Positions 35,384 to 45,169 of a stretch of 64,000 nucleotides of DNA are shown here, one piece after another. How positions within the stretch are numbered: the stretch's first letter is position 1; each line of letters starts with the position of its first letter. The notes beneath the pieces were generated by a model. It had not been told where the DNA came from. It was given only the letters and a program-made list of their open reading frames with translations, and did not search any database. Location of the stretch: the NCBI RefSeq assembly GCF_004362395.1, contig NZ_SNWE01000003.1, forward strand, positions 62,001 to 126,000, read 5' to 3'. This DNA is from Salegentibacter sp. 24 (GTDB taxonomy: Bacteria > Bacteroidota > Bacteroidia > Flavobacteriales > Flavobacteriaceae). A program made the position numbers and the translations under genes.

Positions 35384-37111
35384 TTAAATATTACCTTTTT
35401 TAAGTTCTTGAGTTAAATAATCAGTCGCGCGCCAGGCCAGTGCTAAAATTGTCCAGGTTGGATTTTTATCAGCCTGGGATACAAACGGCCCTCCATCCAT
35501 CACAAATAGATTGGGTATGTCGTGGGCCTGGTTAAACCGGTTCACCACAGAGGAATTAGGATTATCTCCCATCCTGGTGGTCCCCACTTCATGAATAATT
35601 TTCCCTGGGTTTTCGAGTCCGTAATTGGTTTCCTTTCCTGGTTTATCTCCTATTGGCACAGCGCCCATATTATGAATCACTTCTTCGAAGGTGTCCTGCA
35701 TATGTTTGGCCTGTTTTACCTCCTCATCTGACCAGCTATAGTTAAATCTTAATACGGGAATTCCGTATTTATCGAACGTACTGGGATCAATCTCACAATA
35801 ATTTTCCTTTCGAGGAATACTTTCTCCCCGGCCGGCCATGCCAAAGGTGGCGCCATAAAACTTTTTTACGTCTTTTTTAAGCCCTGTACCATAGGCATTT
35901 CGAGACGTATCACCAGCAAGCTCTTTTAATGCCTGGGTATTAAACCCAAATCCATAAGAAGGCATACTCATCCCTCCCCAGTATTCAATATGATAACCAC
36001 GGGTGAATCCCAAGTGTTTACTATCGTTTAGCCACCACGGGGTATACATGTGCATCCCACCGACTCCGTCTTCATTATAGCGCTTCCTGTCTACCAGTTC
36101 CGGAATAAAGCCTCCCCGAGAGGAACCGGTACTGTCATGCAGGTATTTTCCTACTACCCCACTTGAATTTGCCAAACCATTAGGGTGCTGAGCAGATTTT
36201 GAATTAAGTAATATCCTGGCTGAACTACAGGCACTTGCTGCAAGAATGACCACTTTTGCTTTGATCTCGTAATCTCTTAGATCGTCTTTATCTATATAGG
36301 AAACCCCGGTCACTTCTCCTTCTCCATTGGTTAAGACCTCTCTTACCATGGCGTTTACATAAAGATCTACATTCCCGGTCTCTACTGCTGGTTTGACCAG
36401 TACGGAGGAGGAGGAAAAATCGGCATAGGCCATACAGGATCTAGAGCACTGATTACAAAAAAAGCAGGCACCTCTTTTTTTATTAATAGGCCTGGTAAGA
36501 ATTGACAACCGAGATGGGATCATAGGAACCCCGGCTTTATTGGCTCCCTTTTTTATGTACAATTCGTGAAGCCTGGGTTTGGGAGGTGGCAGAAAGAAAC
36601 CATCTGGTTCATTGGGTAGGTTTTCTTTGGTGCCAAACACTCCAATTAATTTATCTACTTTATCATAATATGGTTTTACGTCCTCATATCCTATGGGCCA
36701 GTTATCCCCTTTCCCGTCAAAATCTTTTCGTTTGAAATCGAGTGGGCCAAATCGAAGGGAAATACGGCCCCAGTGGTTCGTTCTCCCACCCAGCATTCTG
36801 GAACGAAACCAGGCAAATTTCGTGTTTTCATGTTGAGTATAGGGTTCGCCTTCCAATTCCCAGCCCCCATAGGCCATATCGAAATCACCGAAAGGTCGCG
36901 TTGTTCCCGCGCCTCTACGAGGAGATTCCCAAGGCCATCGAAGTTGCGTGCGCTGTTCTTCATTTGCAGGGTCAAAATCAGGCCCCGCCTCGAGCAAAGC
37001 TACTTTAAAACCTTGTTCGGCCAGTAATTTCGCCGCCATCCCTCCACCGGCGCCGGAGCCCACGATACATACATCGTATTTTGTTGATTGCTTCTTTATT
37101 TGAAATGACAT
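35384..37111 (-). CDS. GMC-family oxidoreductase (FAD)
   Basis: This is a 575-residue FAD-dependent sugar or alcohol dehydrogenase. The dinucleotide-binding motif is VCIVGSGAGGGMAAKLLAEQ (about 14-33), with MLGGRTNHWGRISLRF (about 112-127), Cys pairs in ACFFCNQCSRSC that may bind a cluster or metal, and the C-terminal HEVGTTRMG and PFVSQADKNPTWTILALAWR stretch typical of GMC enzymes. It pairs with the subunit-3 protein downstream. The electron acceptor is probably a cytochrome or quinone, and the substrate is unknown. No Tat signal is visible on this subunit, so it may be exported with its partner (inference). Confidence 0.92.
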   Translation of the reverse strand: MSFQIKKQSTKYDVCIVGSGAGGGMAAKLLAEQGFKVALLEAGPDFDPANEEQRTQLRWPWESPRRGAGTTRPFGDFDMAYGGWELEGEPYTQHENTKFAWFRSRMLGGRTNHWGRISLRFGPLDFKRKDFDGKGDNWPIGYEDVKPYYDKVDKLIGVFGTKENLPNEPDGFFLPPPKPRLHELYIKKGANKAGVPMIPSRLSILTRPINKKRGACFFCNQCSRSCMAYADFSSSSVLVKPAVETGNVDLYVNAMVREVLTNGEGEVTGVSYIDKDDLRDYEIKAKVVILAASACSSARILLNSKSAQHPNGLANSSGVVGKYLHDSTGSSRGGFIPELVDRKRYNEDGVGGMHMYTPWWLNDSKHLGFTRGYHIEYWGGMSMPSYGFGFNTQALKELAGDTSRNAYGTGLKKDVKKFYGATFGMAGRGESIPRKENYCEIDPSTFDKYGIPVLRFNYSWSDEEVKQAKHMQDTFEEVIHNMGAVPIGDKPGKETNYGLENPGKIIHEVGTTRMGDNPNSSVVNRFNQAHDIPNLFVMDGGPFVSQADKNPTWTILALAWRATDYLTQELKKGNI

Positions 37112-37729
37112 GCTAACTTTTTATTATTTTTTTATTTTTTTATGTTCGGGAGTAAAATTTCCAATTTACTGGAAAGCAACCGCATACGCATCAAGCATCG
37201 CATTTGAAAAACTTTTTGGTATTCTTTGGTTCTTTACCTTTTTAATTTTATTGGCACAGAATTTCTATTATCTAAGTGGCAGTACTATAAAACCTCTCTT
37301 TAATTTTTTTGTCTTTAAAAAAGGTTTTAGAAATTATGGGATAGCTATATTCCCCTTGGTTATTTCAAAACCTCTACAAGGCTTAACTCGGTATTTGCTT
37401 CTTAAAGCTACTTATAAAAATATTGAGTGCCATCTGAGACAAAAATCAATTCCAGGATTTCCTGGACAATATTAAAATCAATAATTATACTATTTCGAAG
37501 TGAAGCAATAAAAAATGGAGGCAGAATTAAAGGATTATTCAACCGTAAATAGATTTTTAATCCGCCCCCACTTTTCCCAAACTAAACTTAACACACTTAC
37601 TAAACTATCTTCCTTATAATATTCAATTCATAAAATTCTAAACACTTTTCGACCCAAATACTTTTCTAGAATCATTCCCACTTAAAAAGCGGAAACGTAT
37701 TTATCATTTCCGCTTTTGGGGATTTTAGA
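37112..37729. other. intergenic region between GMC operon and second PUL
   Basis: A 121-codon plus-strand open frame starts two bases from the GMC start codon, but its hydrophobic, low-complexity composition does not look like a real gene. It holds the promoter of the GMC operon and, at the PUL end, the SusD terminator. No other content was recognised. Confidence 0.4.
37685..37717 (-). terminator. intrinsic terminator of the susC-susD operon
   Basis: On the minus strand, AAAAGCGGAAA and TTTCCGCTTTT form an 11-base stem around an 11-base loop, ending in T residues, 13 bases after the SusD stop codon. Confidence 0.8.
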
Positions 37730-39304
37730 TTAATATCCAGGGTTCTGTGTGAGTAGGGAATTCCTTTGCATTTCTAATTCTGGAATTGGTAAAAGCAGAT
37801 CTGACTCTTCAATAGTAGCTTCAAAATTATTTGACGCTCCTATTACATCCACAAAATTGATCTCTCCATCGCTTGAAACTGGAAATTTTCCTGTTCTGAT
37901 AATATCAAACCAGATGGTAAATTCGAAAACTAATTCCCTTACACGTTCCTTCAGAACTTCTTCTGTAAAATCTTCCACCGATAGGGCGGAAAGCGATGTT
38001 CTGATCTGCTCAGGATCCATTTTCCAATAAGCTCTTTCTCTTACTTTTGCAAGATATTCCACAGCCTGAGAATTCACTCCTTCTGATTTAGCAATAGCTT
38101 CAGCTGCCATTAATAATACATTGGAATAAGTATATATTTGTGTAGCGTTATCAGAAAGGGCAGTTTCATAAAGCGCTTCCTCATCTTTCCACATATGGGG
38201 CGAAGTATCGAACTCAATCTCTTCCCCATTGGGTAGAACATCGGTGGAATGGAAATACTGTTTTTCCTGAATTCTCAAATCCTGTTCAACATCGTAAGCA
38301 TTTAAAAGATCTGCAGTAGGACCATAAGCATTATTGGTTATGGCATAGGCTACTTCGGGTGAAATGGATACCGGATAACTCCATGCGGGATACGTACTAT
38401 TGGCAATGCCAATTTGGTATTCATAGTAATAAATGAATTCATTTGCTGGAAGTCTGGCTTCCCTTATTTGATTATATGCAGATCCGTTTTCTGCTAATTC
38501 TCCATCCGTATAGTTGTGTTGAGTTAGGCTATATACACCGGAATTTATTACTTCTTTGGCTACTGCTGCAGCTTCAGCATAAAAATCTCCGTCCCCGGCT
38601 CTCCCGCTTCTGGTTAAATAAACATCAGTTAAAATCGTCTGTGCCACTTCTTTAGTGATCCTACCATTATTCCCCGGCATATTACCACTATTCAAACCTC
38701 CGTTATTAATAGCAAGGTTCAAATCCTCAACAATCAGGTTATATACGGCACCAGTACTACTTCTTTCCTTCTCCAGATCGCCTATACTTTCATAGGGTGT
38801 TGTAATTAAGGGTACACCGCCGAATAACCGAACTAAATAAAAATAGTTCAGTGCCCGGAAAAAATGAGCTTCTGCAATATACTGAAGTCGTTCCTGCTCG
38901 GCTAGTCCTTCGATTTGCGGTATATACTTAATCGCAGTATTTGCTCTGGAAATTCCCAAATACATATCGGACCACATCCCATTGAAATATGAAGAAAGAT
39001 TGTCTGGTGTATAGTCTAAATTTTGAGCATAGCCTACGTGAACTTCCTGGCCTTTATAATCATTATCCACATACCCCGATATCCAAGGGCCAAACATAAT
39101 TCTTGCGCCCGCATAAATATCTCCAGGATATAATTCCATCGCTCCTGTTCTGTATAAAGCATTTACCGCATCCCTGGCATGCTCTGGTTCGGTAAAATAT
39201 TGATCCAAAGCGATTTCATCTACTGGCTCCTCTTCTAAAAAGTCTTCGCATCCGCTAACGAAAAGCCCAGTAATAATTAAGAAAATTAAATTATAGTTTT
39301 TCAT
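37730..39304 (-). CDS. SusD/RagB-family glycan-binding lipoprotein
   Basis: This 524-residue surface lipoprotein partners the SusC encoded 17 bases upstream. The signal peptide ends in lipobox FVSGC (Cys19), followed by EDFLEEEP. The SusD helical core is visible in AEAHFFRALNYFYLVRLFGG and VPLITTPYES, with LLMAAEAIAKSEG and the C-terminal LLTQNPGY. Ligand specificity is probably set by this protein and by the GH92, GH29 and asparaginase genes of the same locus, suggesting N-glycan or mannose-rich oligosaccharides (inference). Confidence 0.95.
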   Translation of the reverse strand: MKNYNLIFLIITGLFVSGCEDFLEEEPVDEIALDQYFTEPEHARDAVNALYRTGAMELYPGDIYAGARIMFGPWISGYVDNDYKGQEVHVGYAQNLDYTPDNLSSYFNGMWSDMYLGISRANTAIKYIPQIEGLAEQERLQYIAEAHFFRALNYFYLVRLFGGVPLITTPYESIGDLEKERSSTGAVYNLIVEDLNLAINNGGLNSGNMPGNNGRITKEVAQTILTDVYLTRSGRAGDGDFYAEAAAVAKEVINSGVYSLTQHNYTDGELAENGSAYNQIREARLPANEFIYYYEYQIGIANSTYPAWSYPVSISPEVAYAITNNAYGPTADLLNAYDVEQDLRIQEKQYFHSTDVLPNGEEIEFDTSPHMWKDEEALYETALSDNATQIYTYSNVLLMAAEAIAKSEGVNSQAVEYLAKVRERAYWKMDPEQIRTSLSALSVEDFTEEVLKERVRELVFEFTIWFDIIRTGKFPVSSDGEINFVDVIGASNNFEATIEESDLLLPIPELEMQRNSLLTQNPGY

Positions 39305-39321
39305 TTTTTACAATTTTTTAT

Positions 39322-42300
39322 TTAAAACTTCACGTTAAATCCTAATGTAAAGGTTCTAGGGCGTGGATACTGGAAGAAAAATATATTTTGTCCCCATTGG
39401 TTTCCTTCCCAGGAAGAAGCTTCCGGATCATAACCTTTGAAATCATCCGAATGTATGACAAACGCATTTTGCACATTTGTATACACTCTTAAAGACTTTA
39501 TTCCCCATCTCTCAAGCATATAAGGATCGAAATTATAGCCCAGTGCAATAAGATTACCTCTTATAAAAGAACCATCAGCAACCCAATGGCTATCTACCTC
39601 ACTGTTTTGTCCAGAATAAGGTCCGTTTCTTATCTGTTGAATCATTGTATTCTGGTTCTCAGGAGTCCAGGATTCATAAAGTTGACTGGCCAGACCATTG
39701 GCTAAACCAGTACGATCTTCTGCCGAGTGAAACATTTGTTGCAAAATATCTACTCCGGCAACAAAGTTCACGTCCACAGTGAGATCGAAATTCTTGTATC
39801 GAAAATTATTAATAAATCCTCCAGCCCAGTCCGGAATACCGTTTCCGATTATTTTTCTATTCTCACTACGCTTTGCCTCACCAGGTACTGCTCCAACCTC
39901 TGCGGCCTCTGCGGCCTCATCAGTTCCCCAGGTCCCCAGTCTTTCATAACCCCAAAAACTACTTAAGGATTCTCCAACTCTTAAAATGGTTTGGCTACCT
40001 GAAACCCAATAAGGGCCGGGAAAAATATCTTCGTCATTTAGGCCCAGGCTTTCTATCTCATTTTTGTTATAACTAAAATTCAAATTACTATCCCAACTAA
40101 AATCTTCAGTGGTTACAGGATAGGTTTGCAGAAGAACCTCAAAACCTCTATTCGATACGGAGCCAATATTATCTCTTACTGCTGAAAATCCAGTAGATGC
40201 AGGAATAGGGCGATCCAATAACAGATCTTCAGTTAGCTTATAGTAATAATCTAAATTAACCACTAACCCACGATCAAACATTTCAAAATCAAGACCCACA
40301 TCAAATTGCTTGGTTTTCTCCCATTCTAAATCTGGATTAGGAAGCCTGTTTACATAACTTATTGGGGCTCTTGAACCATTGATTAGCGTGGTACCAGTAG
40401 AAAGGGTTCCCAACGACTGGTAGGTTGGTATTTCTGTATTTCCTGTGATCCCATAACTCGCTCTAAGTTTCAGTAAATCAAAAGTATCCTCTAAATTTTG
40501 CATAAAAGGTTCTTTCGATAGTACGTAACCTACCCCAACGGATGGGAAAAAACCATATTTATTATTGGCTCCAAATCTTGATGAGCCGTCCATTCTACCT
40601 GTCAGTGTCAAAAGGTATTTTTGAAGATAATTGTAACTTCCTCTAAAAAAGTAGGAGTTCATGCTCCACTCATCATAACCCGAGTTTGGTGCCCCAGGTT
40701 CACTTGCGGCTTGAATTCTATTATACCCGAAAGTATCATCAGAAAATCCAGTTGCACTAACATCAAAATATTCGGAAGTTCTTTTTTGCCAACTCAAACC
40801 GGCTACCGCATTAATGCGATGATCCCCAATCTCAGTATTATAGGTCAGGTAATTTTCTTGCTGCCAGTATAAACTCTCAATATTGGATAAAGAAGCAAAA
40901 CCGTTGGGCGACGAAATATTTACCAGATCGGTAGGACTGTAATTTTCCTCATTAATAATATTCCTATCAAATCCAAATTGAGTTCTTAGGTCCAGGTTAG
41001 GAAGGATATGAAATTCAGTAAATAAGTTCCCGAAAATTTTAGTTCGTTCCCGAATACGCTCTTGTGTGGTTAACACATGAACCGGGTTAGCCATTGTTTC
41101 TAAACCATAAGGATCACTAACCATACCTGTATTACTCCAGGTTCCATCAGGAAATTTTACTGGAAAAATCGGAGGCATCTCAATCATAGTTCTTCTGGGA
41201 ACATTTCCCCCGCCTCCTTCTTCAGTTTCATTTTCGCTTACACTGTGGACTAGTAAATTAAGTCCTACAGAAAGCCATTCCTTTGGATCAGCATCATAAG
41301 CTACCCTACCGCTAATCCTTTCCAAATAACTATTAAGCATAATACCTTCCATATCCGCATAATTAAGGAATGCACCGAATGATGATTTCTCAGCTTTAGA
41401 TCTAAAGGAAACTTGATGATTATGAGATATCGCGGTTCTAGTTGCTTCTTCTTGCCAGTCTGTATCATACAAAGGATCTCCATTCTCATCAAAAAGTCTA
41501 GGATCATCAGTAGAGAAGGCAGGAATATCTGAATTTGAGTATTGAGGATGATTTTCAAATCCACGTTCCAGGACTTCCATAAACTCCGCGGAATTTAATA
41601 CATCTATTTTCTCTGGGAGCACCCCTACACTAACAAATCCTTCATATCCAATAGTTGTCCCCATTGATTTGGCTCCCCTTGCGGTACTAATGAGAACTAC
41701 ACCATTTGCACCTCTAGCTCCATAAATTGCTGTTGAAGAGGCATCTTTAAGCACTTCCATGCTCGTAATATTATTAGGGTTCAAATATTGAATACTTTCC
41801 ATAACCACTCCATCAACAACATAGAGGGGGTCTGAAGAACTGTTTATTGTTCCTATCCCCCTTATCAATACCCGGGGACTTGAGGAAGGAGCTCCTGAAT
41901 TAAGAGAAACTTTAACCCCGGCAACTTGACCTTGCAAGCCTTGCAAAGGATTGGTAACAGGACCTCGAGTAAGCTCCTCTCCATCAACTATACTTATAGC
42001 ACCAGTAAGATCTGATTTCTGCTGGGTTCCGTAGCCAACAAGAACAACTTCCTCCAGAGATTCTGAACTCTGTTCCATAACTACATTTACTGTTTGGTCC
42101 TCTCCAATTTGCTTTTCCACTGTCTCCATACCTACGTAGGAAAATACGAGAACCGCATCTGCTGAACTTACATTTAGAGAGAAATTTCCGTCAAAATCGG
42201 TTTGCACACCATTATTGGTACCTTTTTCTCTTACAGTAACTCCTGGTAGAGGGATGTTGTTTACATCTGTCACCGTACCTGTTATTTCAGTCTGCTCTAC

Positions 42301-42444
42301 TATATTCGCAGTTGTAGCATTTCCTGTTTGGAAACCAAGGACAATAAAAAAAACCATCAAGAAATCTTTTAACTTTTTTTGATGGTAACCGAAGGGGCTG
42401 GACCACCTCCGCGTAGCTGATTTAAATAATAATAGTTTTTTCAT
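39322..42444 (-). CDS. SusC/RagA-family TonB-linked outer membrane transporter
   Basis: This 1040-residue importer has an extended N-terminus: a basic segment of about 28 residues, then the hydrophobic signal segment (FLMVFFIVLGFQTGNA). The carboxypeptidase-like domain (ITGTVTDVNNIPLPGVTVRE, about 53-72), TonB-box-like VVLVGYGTQ, plug (VLIRGIGTINSSSDPLYVVDG, with STAIYGARGANGVV) and barrel ending RTFTLGFNVKF follow. It is the first gene of a susCD pair whose terminator lies after susD. An upstream MFS gene on the same strand ends 465 bases away, so a separate promoter is likely. No anti-sigma or hybrid regulator lies next to it. Confidence 0.95.
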   Translation of the reverse strand: MKKLLLFKSATRRWSSPFGYHQKKLKDFLMVFFIVLGFQTGNATTANIVEQTEITGTVTDVNNIPLPGVTVREKGTNNGVQTDFDGNFSLNVSSADAVLVFSYVGMETVEKQIGEDQTVNVVMEQSSESLEEVVLVGYGTQQKSDLTGAISIVDGEELTRGPVTNPLQGLQGQVAGVKVSLNSGAPSSSPRVLIRGIGTINSSSDPLYVVDGVVMESIQYLNPNNITSMEVLKDASSTAIYGARGANGVVLISTARGAKSMGTTIGYEGFVSVGVLPEKIDVLNSAEFMEVLERGFENHPQYSNSDIPAFSTDDPRLFDENGDPLYDTDWQEEATRTAISHNHQVSFRSKAEKSSFGAFLNYADMEGIMLNSYLERISGRVAYDADPKEWLSVGLNLLVHSVSENETEEGGGGNVPRRTMIEMPPIFPVKFPDGTWSNTGMVSDPYGLETMANPVHVLTTQERIRERTKIFGNLFTEFHILPNLDLRTQFGFDRNIINEENYSPTDLVNISSPNGFASLSNIESLYWQQENYLTYNTEIGDHRINAVAGLSWQKRTSEYFDVSATGFSDDTFGYNRIQAASEPGAPNSGYDEWSMNSYFFRGSYNYLQKYLLTLTGRMDGSSRFGANNKYGFFPSVGVGYVLSKEPFMQNLEDTFDLLKLRASYGITGNTEIPTYQSLGTLSTGTTLINGSRAPISYVNRLPNPDLEWEKTKQFDVGLDFEMFDRGLVVNLDYYYKLTEDLLLDRPIPASTGFSAVRDNIGSVSNRGFEVLLQTYPVTTEDFSWDSNLNFSYNKNEIESLGLNDEDIFPGPYWVSGSQTILRVGESLSSFWGYERLGTWGTDEAAEAAEVGAVPGEAKRSENRKIIGNGIPDWAGGFINNFRYKNFDLTVDVNFVAGVDILQQMFHSAEDRTGLANGLASQLYESWTPENQNTMIQQIRNGPYSGQNSEVDSHWVADGSFIRGNLIALGYNFDPYMLERWGIKSLRVYTNVQNAFVIHSDDFKGYDPEASSWEGNQWGQNIFFFQYPRPRTFTLGFNVKF

Positions 42445-42909
42445 TTAGTTAATTTTTTGTTAGTATTAACAGAGAACTAAACTACTATATCGTTTTAGTT
42501 TTAAAAAATTATTTAAGGATAAAATTTATTTTTAATTATCAATAAGGCATTTTTTTGGATATAAAACTGCCAATAAACCATTTTAAAATACTGAAAATTA
42601 CATAGTTCCCATTATTAAAAGAATTCCATCATGGTTGCCTCAAAAAGTTATGACATGTTTAGGCAGGATGCTTAAAAAAAGATTTTTAAGGGTTGATTTC
42701 AGAAATTTGAAAAAGCTGGTTAAGCTATTAAACAATAATGATATCAGGAATGTGGCTTTGGATAAGTCACCCATAGCGTACGTGGACTGGTACAATTATG
42801 ATATTTCCTTTTGGTCGACAGAATGCAGTGGCGGTTTTCCTGTCATCAATAAAATTTAAGAAAAAACCTTCCTGAACCATTCCACTTAAAAATGGTTTGG
42901 AATAAAAAC
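42445..42909. other. intergenic leader of second susC
   Basis: It contains AT-rich sequence with the likely susC promoter on the minus strand. A 74-codon plus-strand frame (42635-42859) is not supported by any motif. Small inverted repeats AACCATT/AATGGTT and ATTCCA/TGGAAT near 42876-42905 may form the 3-prime hairpin of the MFS gene transcript. Confidence 0.4.
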
Positions 42910-44061
42910 TTAATTCCGGTTTTTTAGGATGAAATAAGTAAAAAAAACATAGATGCTACAGATGATCAATAAACTAAAACTTAAGGCTATTCCACCTGCT
43001 TTATTTAATAATCCCATTATAGGAGGTATAACTGCTCCACCAACCACGGCCATGATCATCAAACCTGAAATCTCGTTGGCCCTGTTTGGCAGTTTATTAA
43101 TTGTTAGGGAAAAAATTAATGGAAATAGGTTTCCTGAACTCAAGCCAACCAGAAAAATGCAGCTGTTAGCTATGAAACTAGTGGGAGAAATGATTAATAA
43201 AATAAGAAAAAATACTGTTAATAGGGCTGACCAGAATAGAAATCGATAATTATTAAGTCTGGCTAATAATATTGCTCCAAATAAACGGCTTATCATCAAG
43301 GCAGTAAAATATATACTTATTCCCAGAGATGCATCCTCTAAGGAGATATCGTAGCGCTGGACCAACAAATTCTGGATATTAGTATTCATCCCCACATCTA
43401 ATCCTACGATTAAAAATATAGCCAGCACCATACTTGCTACAAAGGGATTTTTAAGCAAACTTAAGGACGATTTGAAAGAAGCCCTAATTGTGGAATTATT
43501 TTCCTCTATAGGGGTGACTGCCAACCATAATCCCGTTAATAAGGAGGTTAGTCCATAAATAACAAATACCAGTTTCCAATTCCCAAAACCAGTTACTAAA
43601 TAGGTTACAATGATTGGCCCCAGTAAAGAACTTATCGCTTTGATAAACTGAGATAGACTCATAAAACTGGAGAATTTTTCTTTTCCGACCACATCCTGCA
43701 GTAAAGGGTTAGAAGCTACCTGGATAATGGTATTACCAATTCCAAGAAAGACAAAACATCCCAAAAGTGATAAGTAGGTATAAACTATAAAGGGAATAAA
43801 CATCCCCACTGCAGTAAAGCCTATACCCACCAGAAGTATTTTTCGTTTACCATAATTGTTCTGCAAAATTGCTACCGGTATAGAGAGTATAAAGAACCAG
43901 ATGAAAACCATCGATGGAATTAGTTGCGCCATTTCAGGAGAAAGATTAAAATCCCGTTGTGCATAACCGGTACTTACCCCTACGATATCAACAAAGCCCA
44001 TGACAATATAGGAAAGCAATACGGGAAGAAGGTAGTTTAATCTTAGTCGGTTTCTTTGCAT
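42910..44061 (-). CDS. MFS sugar transporter (glucose/galactose or fucose-type)
   Basis: This 383-residue inner-membrane transporter has about 12 predicted segments. The start LLPVLLSYIVMGFVDIVGVS, then GIGNTIIQVASNPLLQDVVG, and late GLSSGNLFPLIFSLTINKLP resemble the fucose/glucose/galactose-H+ symporter family (FucP and NagP relatives), including the Asn-Pro after the fourth segment. It would carry the monosaccharide released by the periplasmic enzymes, most likely mannose, into the cytoplasm. Its start overlaps the ROK kinase stop by one base (TAATG), so uptake and phosphorylation are coupled. Confidence 0.9.
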   Translation of the reverse strand: MQRNRLRLNYLLPVLLSYIVMGFVDIVGVSTGYAQRDFNLSPEMAQLIPSMVFIWFFILSIPVAILQNNYGKRKILLVGIGFTAVGMFIPFIVYTYLSLLGCFVFLGIGNTIIQVASNPLLQDVVGKEKFSSFMSLSQFIKAISSLLGPIIVTYLVTGFGNWKLVFVIYGLTSLLTGLWLAVTPIEENNSTIRASFKSSLSLLKNPFVASMVLAIFLIVGLDVGMNTNIQNLLVQRYDISLEDASLGISIYFTALMISRLFGAILLARLNNYRFLFWSALLTVFFLILLIISPTSFIANSCIFLVGLSSGNLFPLIFSLTINKLPNRANEISGLMIMAVVGGAVIPPIMGLLNKAGGIALSFSLLIICSIYVFFTYFILKNRN

Positions 44062-44969
44062 TACATTAATTTTAAGGTGGATTTAATTGTGGCGTAGTAC
44101 AAATTGTCCGCTAATAAAGCACTACCCGTTATGGCTGCCTTCTCTCCTAAATCGGAAACTTTCACCTTCATCTGGGGAAGTTGTTTGATCAATTCATCTC
44201 CGAAATAAGGAAAAGCCTTGGTAATATTCCCTCCTAACACCAGAATTTCTGCATCAAAATCAGCCAGATATGATTTGAGAAAATCTCCTAATTCTTCCCC
44301 GAAAATTGTCATAGTTTTTTTAGCAGCCTGATCTTCTTCTACTAATTCACAGATCGCCCGGACATCCTTAACATTTTTACCACTTAAGGATTTATACCTG
44401 TTTAAAATGCCCCGCGAAGAAAAAACGTCATCGGCCATTTCATTTTTATAATACTGATTGTATAGAAAGCCTCCATCGGGCACCCTTTTATCCTTAATTA
44501 TCGGTTTTCCATCTATAAGAAAACTGGCACCCAATCCCGTACCTAAGGTTACTGCCACAACCCTACTATATGATTTAGCTCCTCCTACCCTGGCCTCTGC
44601 AATTGAAAAAGCAGTTGCATCATTGATAAAACGAATATTGGCTGGGGCAAAACCGAGTCTTTCGGCTAATTCCAAACGAATATTAACCCGGTAGAGTGAA
44701 CTTAATTTATCTACATTTTTTATAAAGCTAATTCCGTTATAGTAATCAAATGGACCAGGCATGGCTATTCCGATCCCAGTAACTTCCACATCCATGGTAT
44801 TGCGACAGTCCTCAAGGGCATTAATCCAGCCATTGATGATCTCATTTTTGGTCCCGTGAGAATCAATTTTTCGGTATACAAAGCTTTCCTTATGAATTTT
44901 ATTTTGAATGTGGTTATAAATACTTGCTGTAATATGACTGCCACCAATGTCCACTCCTATGCTGTACAT
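44061..44969 (-). CDS. ROK-family sugar kinase
   Basis: This 302-residue ROK protein has the ATP-binding DIGGSHITASIYN at the start, GIGIAMPGPFDY, the catalytic-Asp region in FINDATAFSIAEARVGGAKS, VTLGTGLGASFLIDG and ILVLGGNITKA. The usual ROK zinc motif (CxCGxxGCxE) is missing; its place is taken by MADDVFSSRGI. No HTH is present, so it is a kinase, not a repressor. Its neighbours, a phosphomannose isomerase and a sugar transporter, suggest that it phosphorylates mannose (inference). Confidence 0.88.
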   Translation of the reverse strand: MYSIGVDIGGSHITASIYNHIQNKIHKESFVYRKIDSHGTKNEIINGWINALEDCRNTMDVEVTGIGIAMPGPFDYYNGISFIKNVDKLSSLYRVNIRLELAERLGFAPANIRFINDATAFSIAEARVGGAKSYSRVVAVTLGTGLGASFLIDGKPIIKDKRVPDGGFLYNQYYKNEMADDVFSSRGILNRYKSLSGKNVKDVRAICELVEEDQAAKKTMTIFGEELGDFLKSYLADFDAEILVLGGNITKAFPYFGDELIKQLPQMKVKVSDLGEKAAITGSALLADNLYYATIKSTLKLM

Positions 44970-45106
44970 TATCCTTTAAATTTTTTTTGAATTCATTTCT
45001 TAAACCGGAAGAAACCTTTCATCGTTTTCTAGCGTTCTCGCTTATAAAGCTTTGCAAATTGCCTAATGCTCAGGACCTTTAATTATTATCGAAAACAAGG
45101 TTCATT

Positions 45107-45160
45107 TACCACCTGGAATAATAGTCCGAATGTTAGAACTATGAAATTATCCAGGTGGTA
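45107..45160 (-). repeat. long-stem hairpin between isomerase and ROK kinase genes
   Basis: TACCACCTGGAATAAT at 45107-45122 pairs with ATTATCCAGGTGGTA at 45146-45160 with one bulged base, around a loop of about 23 bases. It begins 9 bases after the stop of the isomerase gene. No T run follows on the minus strand, so it may stabilise or process the mRNA instead of ending it. Confidence 0.6.
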
Positions 45161-45169
45161 TTCAGGAAT

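Noticed and set aside
37110-37475. 121-codon plus-strand open frame beside the GMC gene
   Set aside because: Hydrophobic low-complexity composition, no motif, and it starts at the GMC start codon inside the promoter region.
42635-42859. 74-codon plus-strand frame in the leader of the second susC
   Set aside because: No motif or coding context; most likely chance or an unrecognisable relic.
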